Below, piece by piece: positions 15,706 to 23,086 of a stretch of 23,933 nucleotides of DNA; positions within the stretch are counted from its first letter, which is position 1; each line of letters opens with the position of its first letter. The DNA comes from Nitrolancea sp040255925 (lineage in GTDB: Bacteria > Chloroflexota > Chloroflexia > Thermomicrobiales > Thermomicrobiaceae): positions 1 through 23,933 of the forward strand of contig JBDZVX010000029.1 of assembly GCA_040255925.1 (NCBI GenBank), given 5' to 3'. The notes beneath the pieces are model-generated. The model ran no database searches. It was given only the letters and a program-made list of their open reading frames with translations, and was not told the DNA's origin. Made by a program: the position numbers and the translations under genes.

Positions 15706-16973
15706 TGGCCCGGCATTCCGCTCGACTAGCCCGGCACGATGAGGCGGTCATCGAGTTCCGCGATGTCTCGCGCCGCTTTGTGCTGCGTCACGAGAGCCGG
15801 GCATCATTTCAAGACTGGTTCATTGGACTGATTCGGCCCCGTGGGAAAGGGGAGGAGTTCTGGGCGCTGCGGGACGTGAGCTTTTCCGTTCGTCGCGGGG
15901 AAAGTCTCGGCGTCATTGGCCGGAACGGAGCCGGTAAGAGTACGCTGCTCAAACTAGTCACCCGAATCCTCGAACCAACAAGTGGCAAGATTGCTATTCA
16001 CGGGCGCACCCATGCCATGCTGGAACTCGGAGCCGGTTTTCACCCGGAACTCTCCGGCCGGGATAATGTCTATCTCAACGGCAGCATCTATGGATTCTCG
16101 CGCCGGGAAATGAGCGAGCGATTCGATCAGATTGTCGAATTCGCAGAACTGGAGCGCTTCATCGATACCCCGGTCAAGCACTACTCATCCGGGATGTTCA
16201 TGCGGCTTGGCTTTTCGATCGCGGCACATATGGACCCGGATATCCTGGTGATCGATGAAGTGCTGGCGGTTGGCGACGCATCATTTCAACGGAAAAGCCA
16301 TAAAGCGCTCCAGGATCTGAAGGCGAACGGGACGACCATCCTCTTCGTCTCCCATAATCCCGAGCAAGTGCGGGGGTTCTGTGACCGGGCCGTCCTGCTC
16401 CAGCACGGGCAGCTCGTCGAATTCGGCCCATCAGATGATGTGGTCGATCACTATCTCCGGCTACTCCGGGGCGAGGAAACACGTGTCGCACTGCACCGGG
16501 TCCGGGTAATCGATCCGCTCGGCGCGCCGGTCGAGACCGCCAACTCCGGCGAAGATCTAGGGATCGAAGTGCTGCTGCGGGTACCGGACGGAACGTCCAC
16601 CGGTGGACTGCTCCTCGCGCTTGATCTTCACGATCAGGCTGGGACCCACCTCTTTGGCAATACCGCTGAATTGCCCGGTGAACTGCCACTTCTCGACGAA
16701 TTCCAAGGCGATACCCGCCGGGTCCGGGCTCGGATCGGCGGACTGCCGCTTGCAGAGGGACCGCTCACGGTGTCGGTGTCGCTGCAACGATCGAGCGGGG
16801 GAGAGATCCAGCTGCTAGACCGGCAGGAGCTTGAGATTTACATAATCTCCGACACGCGACGGCAACGCGGCATTCTCCAGCTCGATCATGCCTGGGACTG
16901 GGAAATGGACGGCAATACGACGGGCAACCCCGTCGAAACCGGCCTGACGTTCGAATCACGACGACCACGATGA
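15705..16973 (+). CDS. ABC transporter ATPase with C-terminal Wzt-type domain
   Basis: 422 residues. The nucleotide-binding domain (about 15-250) has Walker A GRNGAGKST (72-80), the signature SSGMFMRL (161-168), Walker B DILVIDE (179-185) and the VSHN switch histidine. The MLELGAGFHPELSGRDNVYLNG segment is characteristic of the Wzt/TagH subfamily. Residues ~265-400 form an extra beta-rich domain like the Wzt C-terminal carbohydrate-recognition domain, which in O9a-type systems binds the modified end of the glycan. By that analogy the pair may recognise a capped polymer (inference). The GTG start overlaps the permease stop by one base, which gives translational coupling. Confidence 0.93.
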   Translation: MARHSARLARHDEAVIEFRDVSRRFVLRHESRASFQDWFIGLIRPRGKGEEFWALRDVSFSVRRGESLGVIGRNGAGKSTLLKLVTRILEPTSGKIAIHGRTHAMLELGAGFHPELSGRDNVYLNGSIYGFSRREMSERFDQIVEFAELERFIDTPVKHYSSGMFMRLGFSIAAHMDPDILVIDEVLAVGDASFQRKSHKALQDLKANGTTILFVSHNPEQVRGFCDRAVLLQHGQLVEFGPSDDVVDHYLRLLRGEETRVALHRVRVIDPLGAPVETANSGEDLGIEVLLRVPDGTSTGGLLLALDLHDQAGTHLFGNTAELPGELPLLDEFQGDTRRVRARIGGLPLAEGPLTVSVSLQRSSGGEIQLLDRQELEIYIISDTRRQRGILQLDHAWDWEMDGNTTGNPVETGLTFESRRPR

Positions 16974-16980
16974 ATCGGAA

Positions 16981-16999
16981 GGCTGGCCGATCGCCAGCC
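16981..16999 (+). terminator. Strong GC hairpin after the ABC ATPase gene
   Basis: GGCTGGC-cgatc-GCCAGCC, a perfect 7-base stem 7 bases beyond the stop codon. There is no T-run, as is common in high-GC bacteria. Confidence 0.55.
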
Positions 17000-17025
17000 A
17001 CGCTGCCGACAGCGCGAAATGGGAA

Positions 17026-17055
17026 GGCCATGGATACCTCCCCGCATCCATGGCC
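17026..17055. terminator. Perfect 10-base hairpin between convergent genes
   Basis: GGCCATGGAT (17026-17035) and ATCCATGGCC (17046-17055) flank a 10-base loop. It lies midway between the convergent stops at 16973 and 17092 and could stop transcripts from both sides. Confidence 0.55.
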
Positions 17056-17091
17056 TCAATCGACCGAACGGTACCTTCGCGAGTCCGGGCC

Positions 17092-17784
17092 TTACCACGG
17101 CTCGAACGGCACCGCCGTCCGTCCGCGCTCCCGCTCCCATTCCAACCGGCCCCAGGTCAACCATGCGGTAATCTCAGCCACTCGCTGTCCCAGCTCCCGC
17201 GCGGCCTCCCGCTCTTCCTCGGTTGCCTCCCGGTTTCCCCGGGGTCCGGCAATCGTTGTCGCCCCGTAGGGCGCCGCCACATGCTCCAGCAACGGCTCAT
17301 GCTGGCCGGGAGTGACCACGATCATACCCATGTGCATCATTAGCGTGAGGATCGAGTGCAGCGCCATCTCATTCCCGCCGTGCGGCGTAGCCGAACTGGT
17401 GAACGCCGCGCCGACCTTATCCCGATACAGGTAGTGCCGCCAGGGGCGACTGCGCTCGGTAAAGGCCGGGCTGTTGTGCGTGGCCACGTCTTCGAGCAGG
17501 CGCTTGACCGCTGAAGCCATGCCGCCGAAGTAGGCCGGCGCACCAACGATCAGGGCATCCGCTTTGGCGATCTGCTTCAGAATGTCCGATCGGCGGCGTT
17601 CCATATCCTCGATAGTCTCCCCCGGGCGGAGCTCCTCAATGGGTTGCTCCTCAACCTCCAGGAACTGGAGGTCCACACCCTTGACCTGGCGTGCTCCCTC
17701 GGCTATCTGCTCAGCCAGCGCCTTGATCGCGCCAAAGCGGCTATAGTAGATGATCAGTATTTGAAGATTCCGCCGTGGGTCCAT
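17092..17784 (-). CDS. WrbA-like flavodoxin-fold NAD(P)H:quinone oxidoreductase
   Basis: 230 residues from the ATG at 17784, which has GAGGAGGAAG just upstream; the longer frame to 17904 is rejected. The FMN phosphate loop is IIYYSRFGAIKALA (11-24). PAYFGGMASAVKRLLEDV and AAFTSSATPHGGNE match the WrbA signatures for flavin-ring and quinone contact. It is about 30 residues longer than typical WrbA, mostly in a Glu/Arg-rich insertion before IVGAPAYFGG and a C-terminal extension. It should carry out two-electron reduction of quinones, avoiding semiquinone radicals. It lies downstream of the CxxC protein and the universal stress protein on the same strand, which suggests a redox-stress set. Confidence 0.88.
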   Translation of the reverse strand: MDPRRNLQILIIYYSRFGAIKALAEQIAEGARQVKGVDLQFLEVEEQPIEELRPGETIEDMERRRSDILKQIAKADALIVGAPAYFGGMASAVKRLLEDVATHNSPAFTERSRPWRHYLYRDKVGAAFTSSATPHGGNEMALHSILTLMMHMGMIVVTPGQHEPLLEHVAAPYGATTIAGPRGNREATEEEREAARELGQRVAEITAWLTWGRLEWERERGRTAVPFEPW

Positions 17785-17879
17785 CCTGCTTCCTCCTCGC
17801 TTGGGAGATGACGAACGAGCGGGCGATAGGCCTACCGGGAGCCAAGCCCAAGTCGAACCGGGCACGACATCCCGGCCGG

Positions 17880-18224
17880 CTAGTGTGCGTTCATCAAATG
17901 CCACAGAGCCATCCGCCGGTCACGAGAAATCTCGTCCACCGACGCGCCGGTCGGCTGCCCGCACCTGACACACCCGTTGTCGCTGATGAGCACCGCGGCC
18001 CGAATAGCAGCGAAAACCGCGTCGATGAGGCTCGGCGCCTCCTCCGTCTCAATGACATCCGGCAATTCGTTCCGCGTAATCTCGGACAGCTTCGCCACGT
18101 AATGTCCGGAGTCATGAAGCGAAGGCTTGGCTTTGATTCCGAACGTTCGTCCGTCAATCGCGAACAGGTACCGCTCGGTGCCGTCTGGATCCGATCCGGT
18201 ATGGAATGCTTCGAAATGATTCAT
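17880..18224 (-). CDS. Hypothetical 114-residue protein with a CxxC motif
   Basis: The ATG at 18224 has AAGGGGGGG 4-10 bases upstream and the protein reads as a compact soluble domain. Residues 15-50 look beta-rich (ERYLFAIDGRTFGIKAKP, HYVAKLSEI). Residues 60-82 form a hydrophobic helix (SLIDAVFAAIRAAVLI), and Cys85-x-x-Cys88 follows. Two cysteines alone could bind metal with a partner or form a redox disulfide. No family recognised. It sits 73 bases after the universal stress protein and 95 before the WrbA-like gene, all in the same direction, so co-transcription is plausible. Confidence 0.65.
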   Translation of the reverse strand: MNHFEAFHTGSDPDGTERYLFAIDGRTFGIKAKPSLHDSGHYVAKLSEITRNELPDVIETEEAPSLIDAVFAAIRAAVLISDNGCVRCGQPTGASVDEISRDRRMALWHLMNAH

Positions 18225-18297
18225 CGACCCCCCCCTTTCAGGAAGCCAAGGACCGGCCTGGCGAGGGACAGGCGTTGTGAACAGCCGTCTATCCGGC

Positions 18298-19185
18298 TTA
18301 ATTCGCGAAATCCATGCCCCTTGATGGGATGACCAATAACGGTATGGACCCAGTACGCAATACCGTATCGGTGACACTCCCAAGAACCCACCGCCGGATA
18401 CCACCCCGGCCGTGCGTGCACATCAGAATGAGATCAGCCGCGCTCGTCTCGGCCGCCCGCACAACTTCGCCTCCAGGAATTCCAGCTCGAACTTCCCAGA
18501 TCACCCGGATTCCCTGTCCCCGTAGTGATGTCGCGACCTCATCAAGGTAGCTGCGCGCGTCTTCGTGCATCTGATCAGCCAGTTCAGCCAGTAACGCGGG
18601 TTCAGCAGTCGACAATCCGAAACTCGGGCCGAGATAGGGGCTGAACGAAGCATTCACGACCCGCACGAGATGGATCTCGGCGCCATAGGCACAAGCCAGA
18701 CGCATCGCCGGCGGCAACGCCCGTTCAGCCAACGTCGAGCCATCCAACGCAACGAGCAGACGGCGTGGCGCTCTAACTTGGGTCCGTGCCGGCCCGCGAA
18801 CCACCGCAACCGGCGCTGATCCGTCGCGCATGATCTTGTCGGCGATACTGCCAAAGGCCACTCTCCGGAGACCACCCCAGCCATGGGTGGCCATCACCAC
18901 CATCGTACCCGGCATTCGCGCGGACAACGCAAGCAACTCTTCCGCCGGATCGCCCTCCAGTACCGAAGTCCGGACGGAAAACCGCGGCGAAAGACCCGCG
19001 GCAAAACGGCCGAGGCGGACATCGATCGAGACCGGATCTGGAACGTTCATGGCCGGAACCGGGGTTGCCGTCAGAACGTGGACCAGCTCGATGGTGCCAC
19101 CAAAGGCCTCGGCCATCCGTTCTCCGAGACCAACCGCTTGAGCGTCCAATTCCGAACCGTCCAGTGGAACGATGATCCTCTGCAT
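18298..19185 (-). CDS. Tandem universal stress protein (two USP domains)
   Basis: 295 residues from the ATG at 19185, which is preceded by AAAGGGGC; the earlier ATG at 19227 lacks a site. Two USP domains follow each other: about 1-140 (IIVPLDGSELDAQA start) and about 147-290 (LLVALDGSTLAERA start). Each has the ATP-binding Gly pattern, THGWGGLRRVAFGS in the first and THGRGGIRRWVLGS in the second, so both halves should bind nucleotide. The length matches the double-domain USPs of actinobacteria and Chloroflexota, where many belong to hypoxia or dormancy regulons. It is divergent from the response regulator gene with a 218-base shared upstream region, which makes it a natural target of that system (inference). 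Confidence 0.92.
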   Translation of the reverse strand: MQRIIVPLDGSELDAQAVGLGERMAEAFGGTIELVHVLTATPVPAMNVPDPVSIDVRLGRFAAGLSPRFSVRTSVLEGDPAEELLALSARMPGTMVVMATHGWGGLRRVAFGSIADKIMRDGSAPVAVVRGPARTQVRAPRRLLVALDGSTLAERALPPAMRLACAYGAEIHLVRVVNASFSPYLGPSFGLSTAEPALLAELADQMHEDARSYLDEVATSLRGQGIRVIWEVRAGIPGGEVVRAAETSAADLILMCTHGRGGIRRWVLGSVTDTVLRTGSIPLLVIPSRGMDFAN

Positions 19186-19403
19186 CTCCTGCCCCTTTCC
19201 GGCTACCGGTACCCCGCCGGCTTCCATGGTCCAAGCTTAGTAAGTGAGCCGTTGCAGACGTACAAGGGAAGGGTCGAAGACTGTTACAAAGCCATGCCAA
19301 TTCCCGCCGCCATTGGCTCGCCACGTTCTTGCCTGCACCGTGTATTCTTATGACCAGCAACAGTTGTGCCCACTGATGGTTCACGGCTAGCTAGGAATGA
19401 AAA

Positions 19404-20105
19404 ATGGCGAAGCACTTGATCTTGGTGGTGGACGACGACGTGCCGATCCTCCGGCTCGTCCGCGCGAAACTCCAGGCGGACGGCTACAGCGTCATGACGG
19501 CTGGAAGTGGAGAGGATGCGCTTACCGCGCTCGAAGAGGAGCGGCCGGATCTGGTGGTCTTGGATCTGATGATGCCGGGCATGGACGGCTTCGAGACGAT
19601 GCAACGGATTCGCGAGGATTCGACCATCCCGATCATTCTGCTGACGGCTCGCACCGGTGCATCCGATAAGATCCAGGGGTTGGATCTCGGCGCCGATGAT
19701 TACGTCACCAAGCCTTTCAATCCAGACGAACTCTCTTCCCGGATTGCGGCCGTTCTCCGCCGGACCACGGGCGGGGCGCGGCCAAAGAACCAAGTGCTCC
19801 GCTATGATCACCTCACCATCAATCTAGAGAAACGGCGGGTCACCATCGACGGCGAGGAGGTGCATCTCAGCCGCACCGAGTGGGAGCTTCTCCATCAGCT
19901 TGCCAGCCACACCGGCCGGGTTATGCTCCATGCCGAATTATTGACCCGGATCTGGGGACCGGAATTCCGCGACGAGACCCACTACCTGCGAACCTGGGTG
20001 AGCCGTTTGCGCAAAAAGCTCGGTGACGTCCAGGAACCGCCCACCTTGATTACCACCTTTCCTGGAATGGGCTACCGGCTGGAACCGCCGGAAGAGGCAG
20101 GGTAA
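19404..20105 (+). CDS. OmpR/PhoB-family response regulator
   Basis: 233 residues. The receiver domain (about 1-120) has the acidic pocket Asp10-Asp11-Asp12, phosphoacceptor Asp54 in VVLDLMMPG, Thr81 and Lys103 in VTKPF. The C-terminal winged helix (about 135-228) ends in LRTWVSRLRKKLGD and TTFPGMGYRL, the recognition helix and wing of the OmpR class. ATG at 19404; its stop is followed directly by the ATG of the kinase, so the pair is one operon. By resemblance it is close to KdpE-type regulators, but no kdp genes are present. It should be phosphorylated by the downstream kinase and could control the divergent stress genes. Confidence 0.94.
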   Translation: MAKHLILVVDDDVPILRLVRAKLQADGYSVMTAGSGEDALTALEEERPDLVVLDLMMPGMDGFETMQRIREDSTIPIILLTARTGASDKIQGLDLGADDYVTKPFNPDELSSRIAAVLRRTTGGARPKNQVLRYDHLTINLEKRRVTIDGEEVHLSRTEWELLHQLASHTGRVMLHAELLTRIWGPEFRDETHYLRTWVSRLRKKLGDVQEPPTLITTFPGMGYRLEPPEEAG

Positions 20106-22034
20106 ATGCCTGAAGACTCGGTCCGGCCTATCCTCGAAATCCTGGCTGCGGCAACCGGGGTACCAACCCGAATCCTGGCAGAGTTGCCGGCAACGATCCG
20201 CCAGGTCGCGCTTGAGGGCCGGCGAGTAGATAGTGCCGGAGGCAGAGCATTCGAGGTCGAGGGCGACCGGTATCTGGAATGTCGCTATCACCAACGCCCA
20301 CGGGCGACTGTCGTCCTCGGCCCCTACCGGCGGCCGGACGATCCCGCTGGTGAAGCGGCAGTCCTGGACGCGGCAGCCGAAGGGCGGGCGAGGGCAGCGC
20401 TGACATCGACGGCGATCGCGCTCGGGCAGGCCATCGAGGACCGGCGTCAGCGGCTGGAACTCACCGGACAACTCGAACTTGTCGGTCATGCCGTGACCGC
20501 CATTACCGCGGAGTTATCGCTTGACACCGTTTTGCGCCGGATCGTTGATCTTGCGCGTGAGGTTGTCGGGGCCCAGTACGCCGCGATCGGTCTTCCGAAT
20601 GAGTACGGCGAGTTCGGCACGTTTGTAACATCCGGCCTCTCCGCCGAAGGAGAGGCGCAGATCGAGATCCGACCTCGCGGTCGTGGTGTTGTCGGCCTGG
20701 TCCTCCGCGAAGCGAAAACGATTCGCCTAACCGATCTCCGAGCCCATCCAAACTCGATCGGGATGCCGCCGAACCACCCACCGATGAAGAGCTTTCTCGG
20801 AGTGCCAATTATGGCGCACGACGAACTCCTCGGAAGCCTCTACCTGACTGAGAAACGACAGGAGACGGCCTTCACCGAGGAAGACGTCCGGCTCGTCGAA
20901 CTCCTGGCCCAACACGCCGGCGTTGCAATTGAGAATGCCCGGCTTTACCAGCAAGTCGATTCTCACAAGCAGCGACTGCAACTCCTCATCGACCAGCTTC
21001 CCGAGGCAATTGTGGTGGCTGAGCCGGGACCCGAACGAATAACCCTGGTCAACCGGCAGGCATCCCTGCTGCTCGGTTGGGATATCCAGCCGCCGGTCCC
21101 GCTCGAAACGTTCATTGACCGTAACCCACGGATGGATGTTGACAGCGCTCCCCTACCGGAGTCGAAGATGCCGTTGTATCGTGTGCTACGGGGCGGCGAG
21201 ACCCTCTCCCATTTTGAACTCTCGCTGATCCGAACCGATGGGAAGCGAGTTACCGAACTGGTCAACGCCGCACCGCTGCGTGATGCCGATGGGAATATCA
21301 AAGCGGCTATTGTCGTCTTCCAGGACATCACCGCGATCAAGGATGCCGACCAAATCAAGGATGACTTCCTTTCACTGGTCTCCCATGAATTACGGACCCC
21401 CCTGACCACGATCCAGGGCGACGCGCATCTGCTTCTCCAGAGCCAGGCTCAACTCGATTCCGAGACGCGAGGTCTCCTCCTGTCGGATATCTACCGGGAG
21501 AGCCATCGCCTGGCGACGCTTGTGGAGAACATGGTCCAACTTGCAAACGTCCGCGCCGGCCGTTTCAGTATGGAGACCGAGCCCGTTCATCTCGAATCCG
21601 TTATCGAGAAGGCACTCAAGGTAGTTCGTGAGGCATCGCCGAACCGGCAGTTCACGGTCCGGGTACAGCCCCAACTCCTTGCCGATGCCGACCCTGGCAG
21701 TGTGGACCAGGTTCTCCGGAACCTCCTCACCAATGCCGTCAAATATTCGCCCGAACCACTCCCGATCGATATCACGGCTGAACGCTCGAACGGCATGGTC
21801 GTGATCTCGGTAGGAGACCGCGGGCCGGGGATCGACGAGAAAGATCTGGCCGGCGTGTTTGAGCGCTTCACGCGCGGCTCCGGTGAGCAGGCAAAACGTA
21901 CCAGCGGCATGGGACTCGGCCTCTACCTGTCCAAGCATCTGGTCGAAGCCCACGGTGGCCGTGTTTGGATCGAGCAGCCACCTGGCGGTGGGACACGCGT
22001 ACGCTTCACCCTGCCACTGGAAGAGTGCGAATAG
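20106..22034 (+). CDS. GAF-PAS sensor histidine kinase with DevS/DosS-like GAF
   Basis: 642 residues, soluble, with no membrane segment. The N-terminal ~115 residues are unrecognised. A GAF domain spans about 130-280. Its FGTFVTSGLS...RGRGVVGLVL...IRLTDLRAHPNSIG...NHPPMKSFLGVPI...GSLYLTEK pattern follows the GAF domains of DevS/DosS, where a histidine in this region binds haem; His224 in NHPPM is the candidate here. A PAS domain (about 288-415) and a short linker follow. HisKA has the phosphoacceptor His427 in SHELRTPLT, and the HATPase has Asn543 (N box), DRGPG (571-575) and GMGLGLYL (601-608). Unlike DevS the kinase core is the classical HisKA type, consistent with its OmpR-type partner. 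The signal is probably redox or gas related (inference). Confidence 0.93.
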   Translation: MPEDSVRPILEILAAATGVPTRILAELPATIRQVALEGRRVDSAGGRAFEVEGDRYLECRYHQRPRATVVLGPYRRPDDPAGEAAVLDAAAEGRARAALTSTAIALGQAIEDRRQRLELTGQLELVGHAVTAITAELSLDTVLRRIVDLAREVVGAQYAAIGLPNEYGEFGTFVTSGLSAEGEAQIEIRPRGRGVVGLVLREAKTIRLTDLRAHPNSIGMPPNHPPMKSFLGVPIMAHDELLGSLYLTEKRQETAFTEEDVRLVELLAQHAGVAIENARLYQQVDSHKQRLQLLIDQLPEAIVVAEPGPERITLVNRQASLLLGWDIQPPVPLETFIDRNPRMDVDSAPLPESKMPLYRVLRGGETLSHFELSLIRTDGKRVTELVNAAPLRDADGNIKAAIVVFQDITAIKDADQIKDDFLSLVSHELRTPLTTIQGDAHLLLQSQAQLDSETRGLLLSDIYRESHRLATLVENMVQLANVRAGRFSMETEPVHLESVIEKALKVVREASPNRQFTVRVQPQLLADADPGSVDQVLRNLLTNAVKYSPEPLPIDITAERSNGMVVISVGDRGPGIDEKDLAGVFERFTRGSGEQAKRTSGMGLGLYLSKHLVEAHGGRVWIEQPPGGGTRVRFTLPLEECE

Positions 22035-22360
22035 CGCCTCCCCGGTTAAGAACAGCCACACCCGCGCACCAAAATCTTCCCCAATCCCAATATCGCCTGA
22101 GATGGTTTTGTCATGCCGGCAACCAACGATGTTGTGACATCGTGATGTGGCTACCGCTACCCTCGGTTTGTGAGGTTCAAGGGATCACTGGTCGACGCGA
22201 CGGGCGAGGATAGCCGGACTCAGGGTCTGGTTTGGGAGGAAGCCGGCGCGGTACTGAGCGGTAATCCACAACATCACCTTCAGTGCGGTACGAGGTGGAT
22301 TGGAAACCGGACATGCAGGCTGTCAAAACAAAGTCGCGGAAGCCGATCAGGTGGAGAAGC
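22035..22360. other. Intergenic region upstream of the haem protein
   Basis: It holds the paired hairpins at 22126-22148. The plus-strand frame is open from a GTG at 22170 into the haem gene, but this leader has no ribosome site and is not protein-like. Confidence 0.4.
22126..22148 (+). terminator. Alternative overlapping hairpins after the kinase gene
   Basis: ACGATGT-tgtg-ACATCGT (22126-22143) is a perfect 7-base stem. Its right arm can instead pair as ACATC-gt-GATGT (22137-22148). It lies about 90 bases past the kinase stop with no T-run. It may be a terminator or a switchable structure. Confidence 0.35.
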
Positions 22361-22799
22361 ATGTTCTGATGGAGGACTCGTCGGGGCCATTGTCCTGCTC
22401 GTACCCATTCACCTTGTTCCGCACGGGCGCGACCACGGCGATCCACCGGTGACAATGGAGCCGGCCTGGGATAGTTCACAGACCAGGCAACTCGCCGTAC
22501 GCGCCTGCTACGACTGCCACAGCAATGAGACGGTCTGGCCCTGGTACACCAACGTGGCGCCGGTCTCCTGGCTGACCCAGCGTGACGTTGACGAAGGACG
22601 TGCTGAACTGAACTTCTCGGAATGGAACCGTCCCCAAAAGACGGATGAGATTGTGAAATCAGTGCAAGACGGTGAAATGCCCCCAGCGATTTACCTTCCC
22701 ACGCATCCGGACGCGAACCTGCCGGCAGGGGATCGGCAGGCGCTGATCCAAGGGCTGACCACCACCTTCGGCCCTGGCGGGAAGCTCGGAGGCCGCTAA
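22361..22799 (+). CDS. Haem_bd-type cytochrome c protein; start unresolved
   Basis: The frame ending at 22799 encodes a haem c protein of the Haem_bd family. A hydrophobic anchor (LVGAIVLLVPIHLVP) is followed by GRDHGDPPV and then CYDCHSNETVWPWYTNVAPVSWL, with the CxxCH haem site at 22506-22520. EGRAELNFSEW and GEMPPAIYLPTHPDA complete the pattern. It should be membrane-anchored with the haem outside. The start is a problem. A good ribosome site and ATG (GGTGGAGAAGC-ATG at 22361) are in a different frame that hits TGA after two codons; a +1 shift at TTC-TGA joins it exactly to the haem frame. The in-frame alternative, GTG at 22170, gives an unlikely 60-residue leader. A frameshift mutation, a sequencing indel or a programmed shift are all possible. 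Confidence 0.75.
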
Positions 22800-23086
22800 C
22801 CGGAATAGTCGTCCACCCTCTGATGTTTGGATTGTCCAAGCAGCAGAGGGGTGGCGCCGGAGCACTTCGGGGATTGCGGGGGAGACGGTGGCACGGGTAC
22901 CGCGAACTCAATCCCTGGAGACGGTACCGGATTCCGCCGCTCGAGCCAGCCCTATGACGACGAATGTTGTTTCGCCGGTTGACCGCGGTTGGAGTCCGGC
23001 AGCCGGACGGGAAACAAATCTCCGGGGTCCATGTGAGTGGGCGACATTGATCACACCCATCGGGACAAGTGGATCGGCAGCACACC
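22800..23086. other. Intergenic region before the P-type ATPase
   Basis: Besides the long hairpin at 22813-22854 nothing is supported. There is no CsoR-type operator like that at copZ and no promoter with both boxes. Short open frames here lack ribosome sites. Confidence 0.4.
22813..22854 (+). terminator. Long hairpin after the haem protein gene
   Basis: A stem of about 19 pairs runs from CCACCCTCTG through TTTGGA, has a TTG loop at 22832-22834, and returns as TCCAAG to CAGAGGGGTGG, with one mismatch, one G-T pair and one bulge. It begins 13 bases after the stop. No T-run follows, but this is the most stable structure seen in the window. Confidence 0.6.

Noticed and set aside
22170..22360. 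GTG at 22170 as the start of the haem protein
   Set aside because: It would add a ~60-residue leader without protein character, it has no ribosome site, and a strong site lies at 22351-22361.
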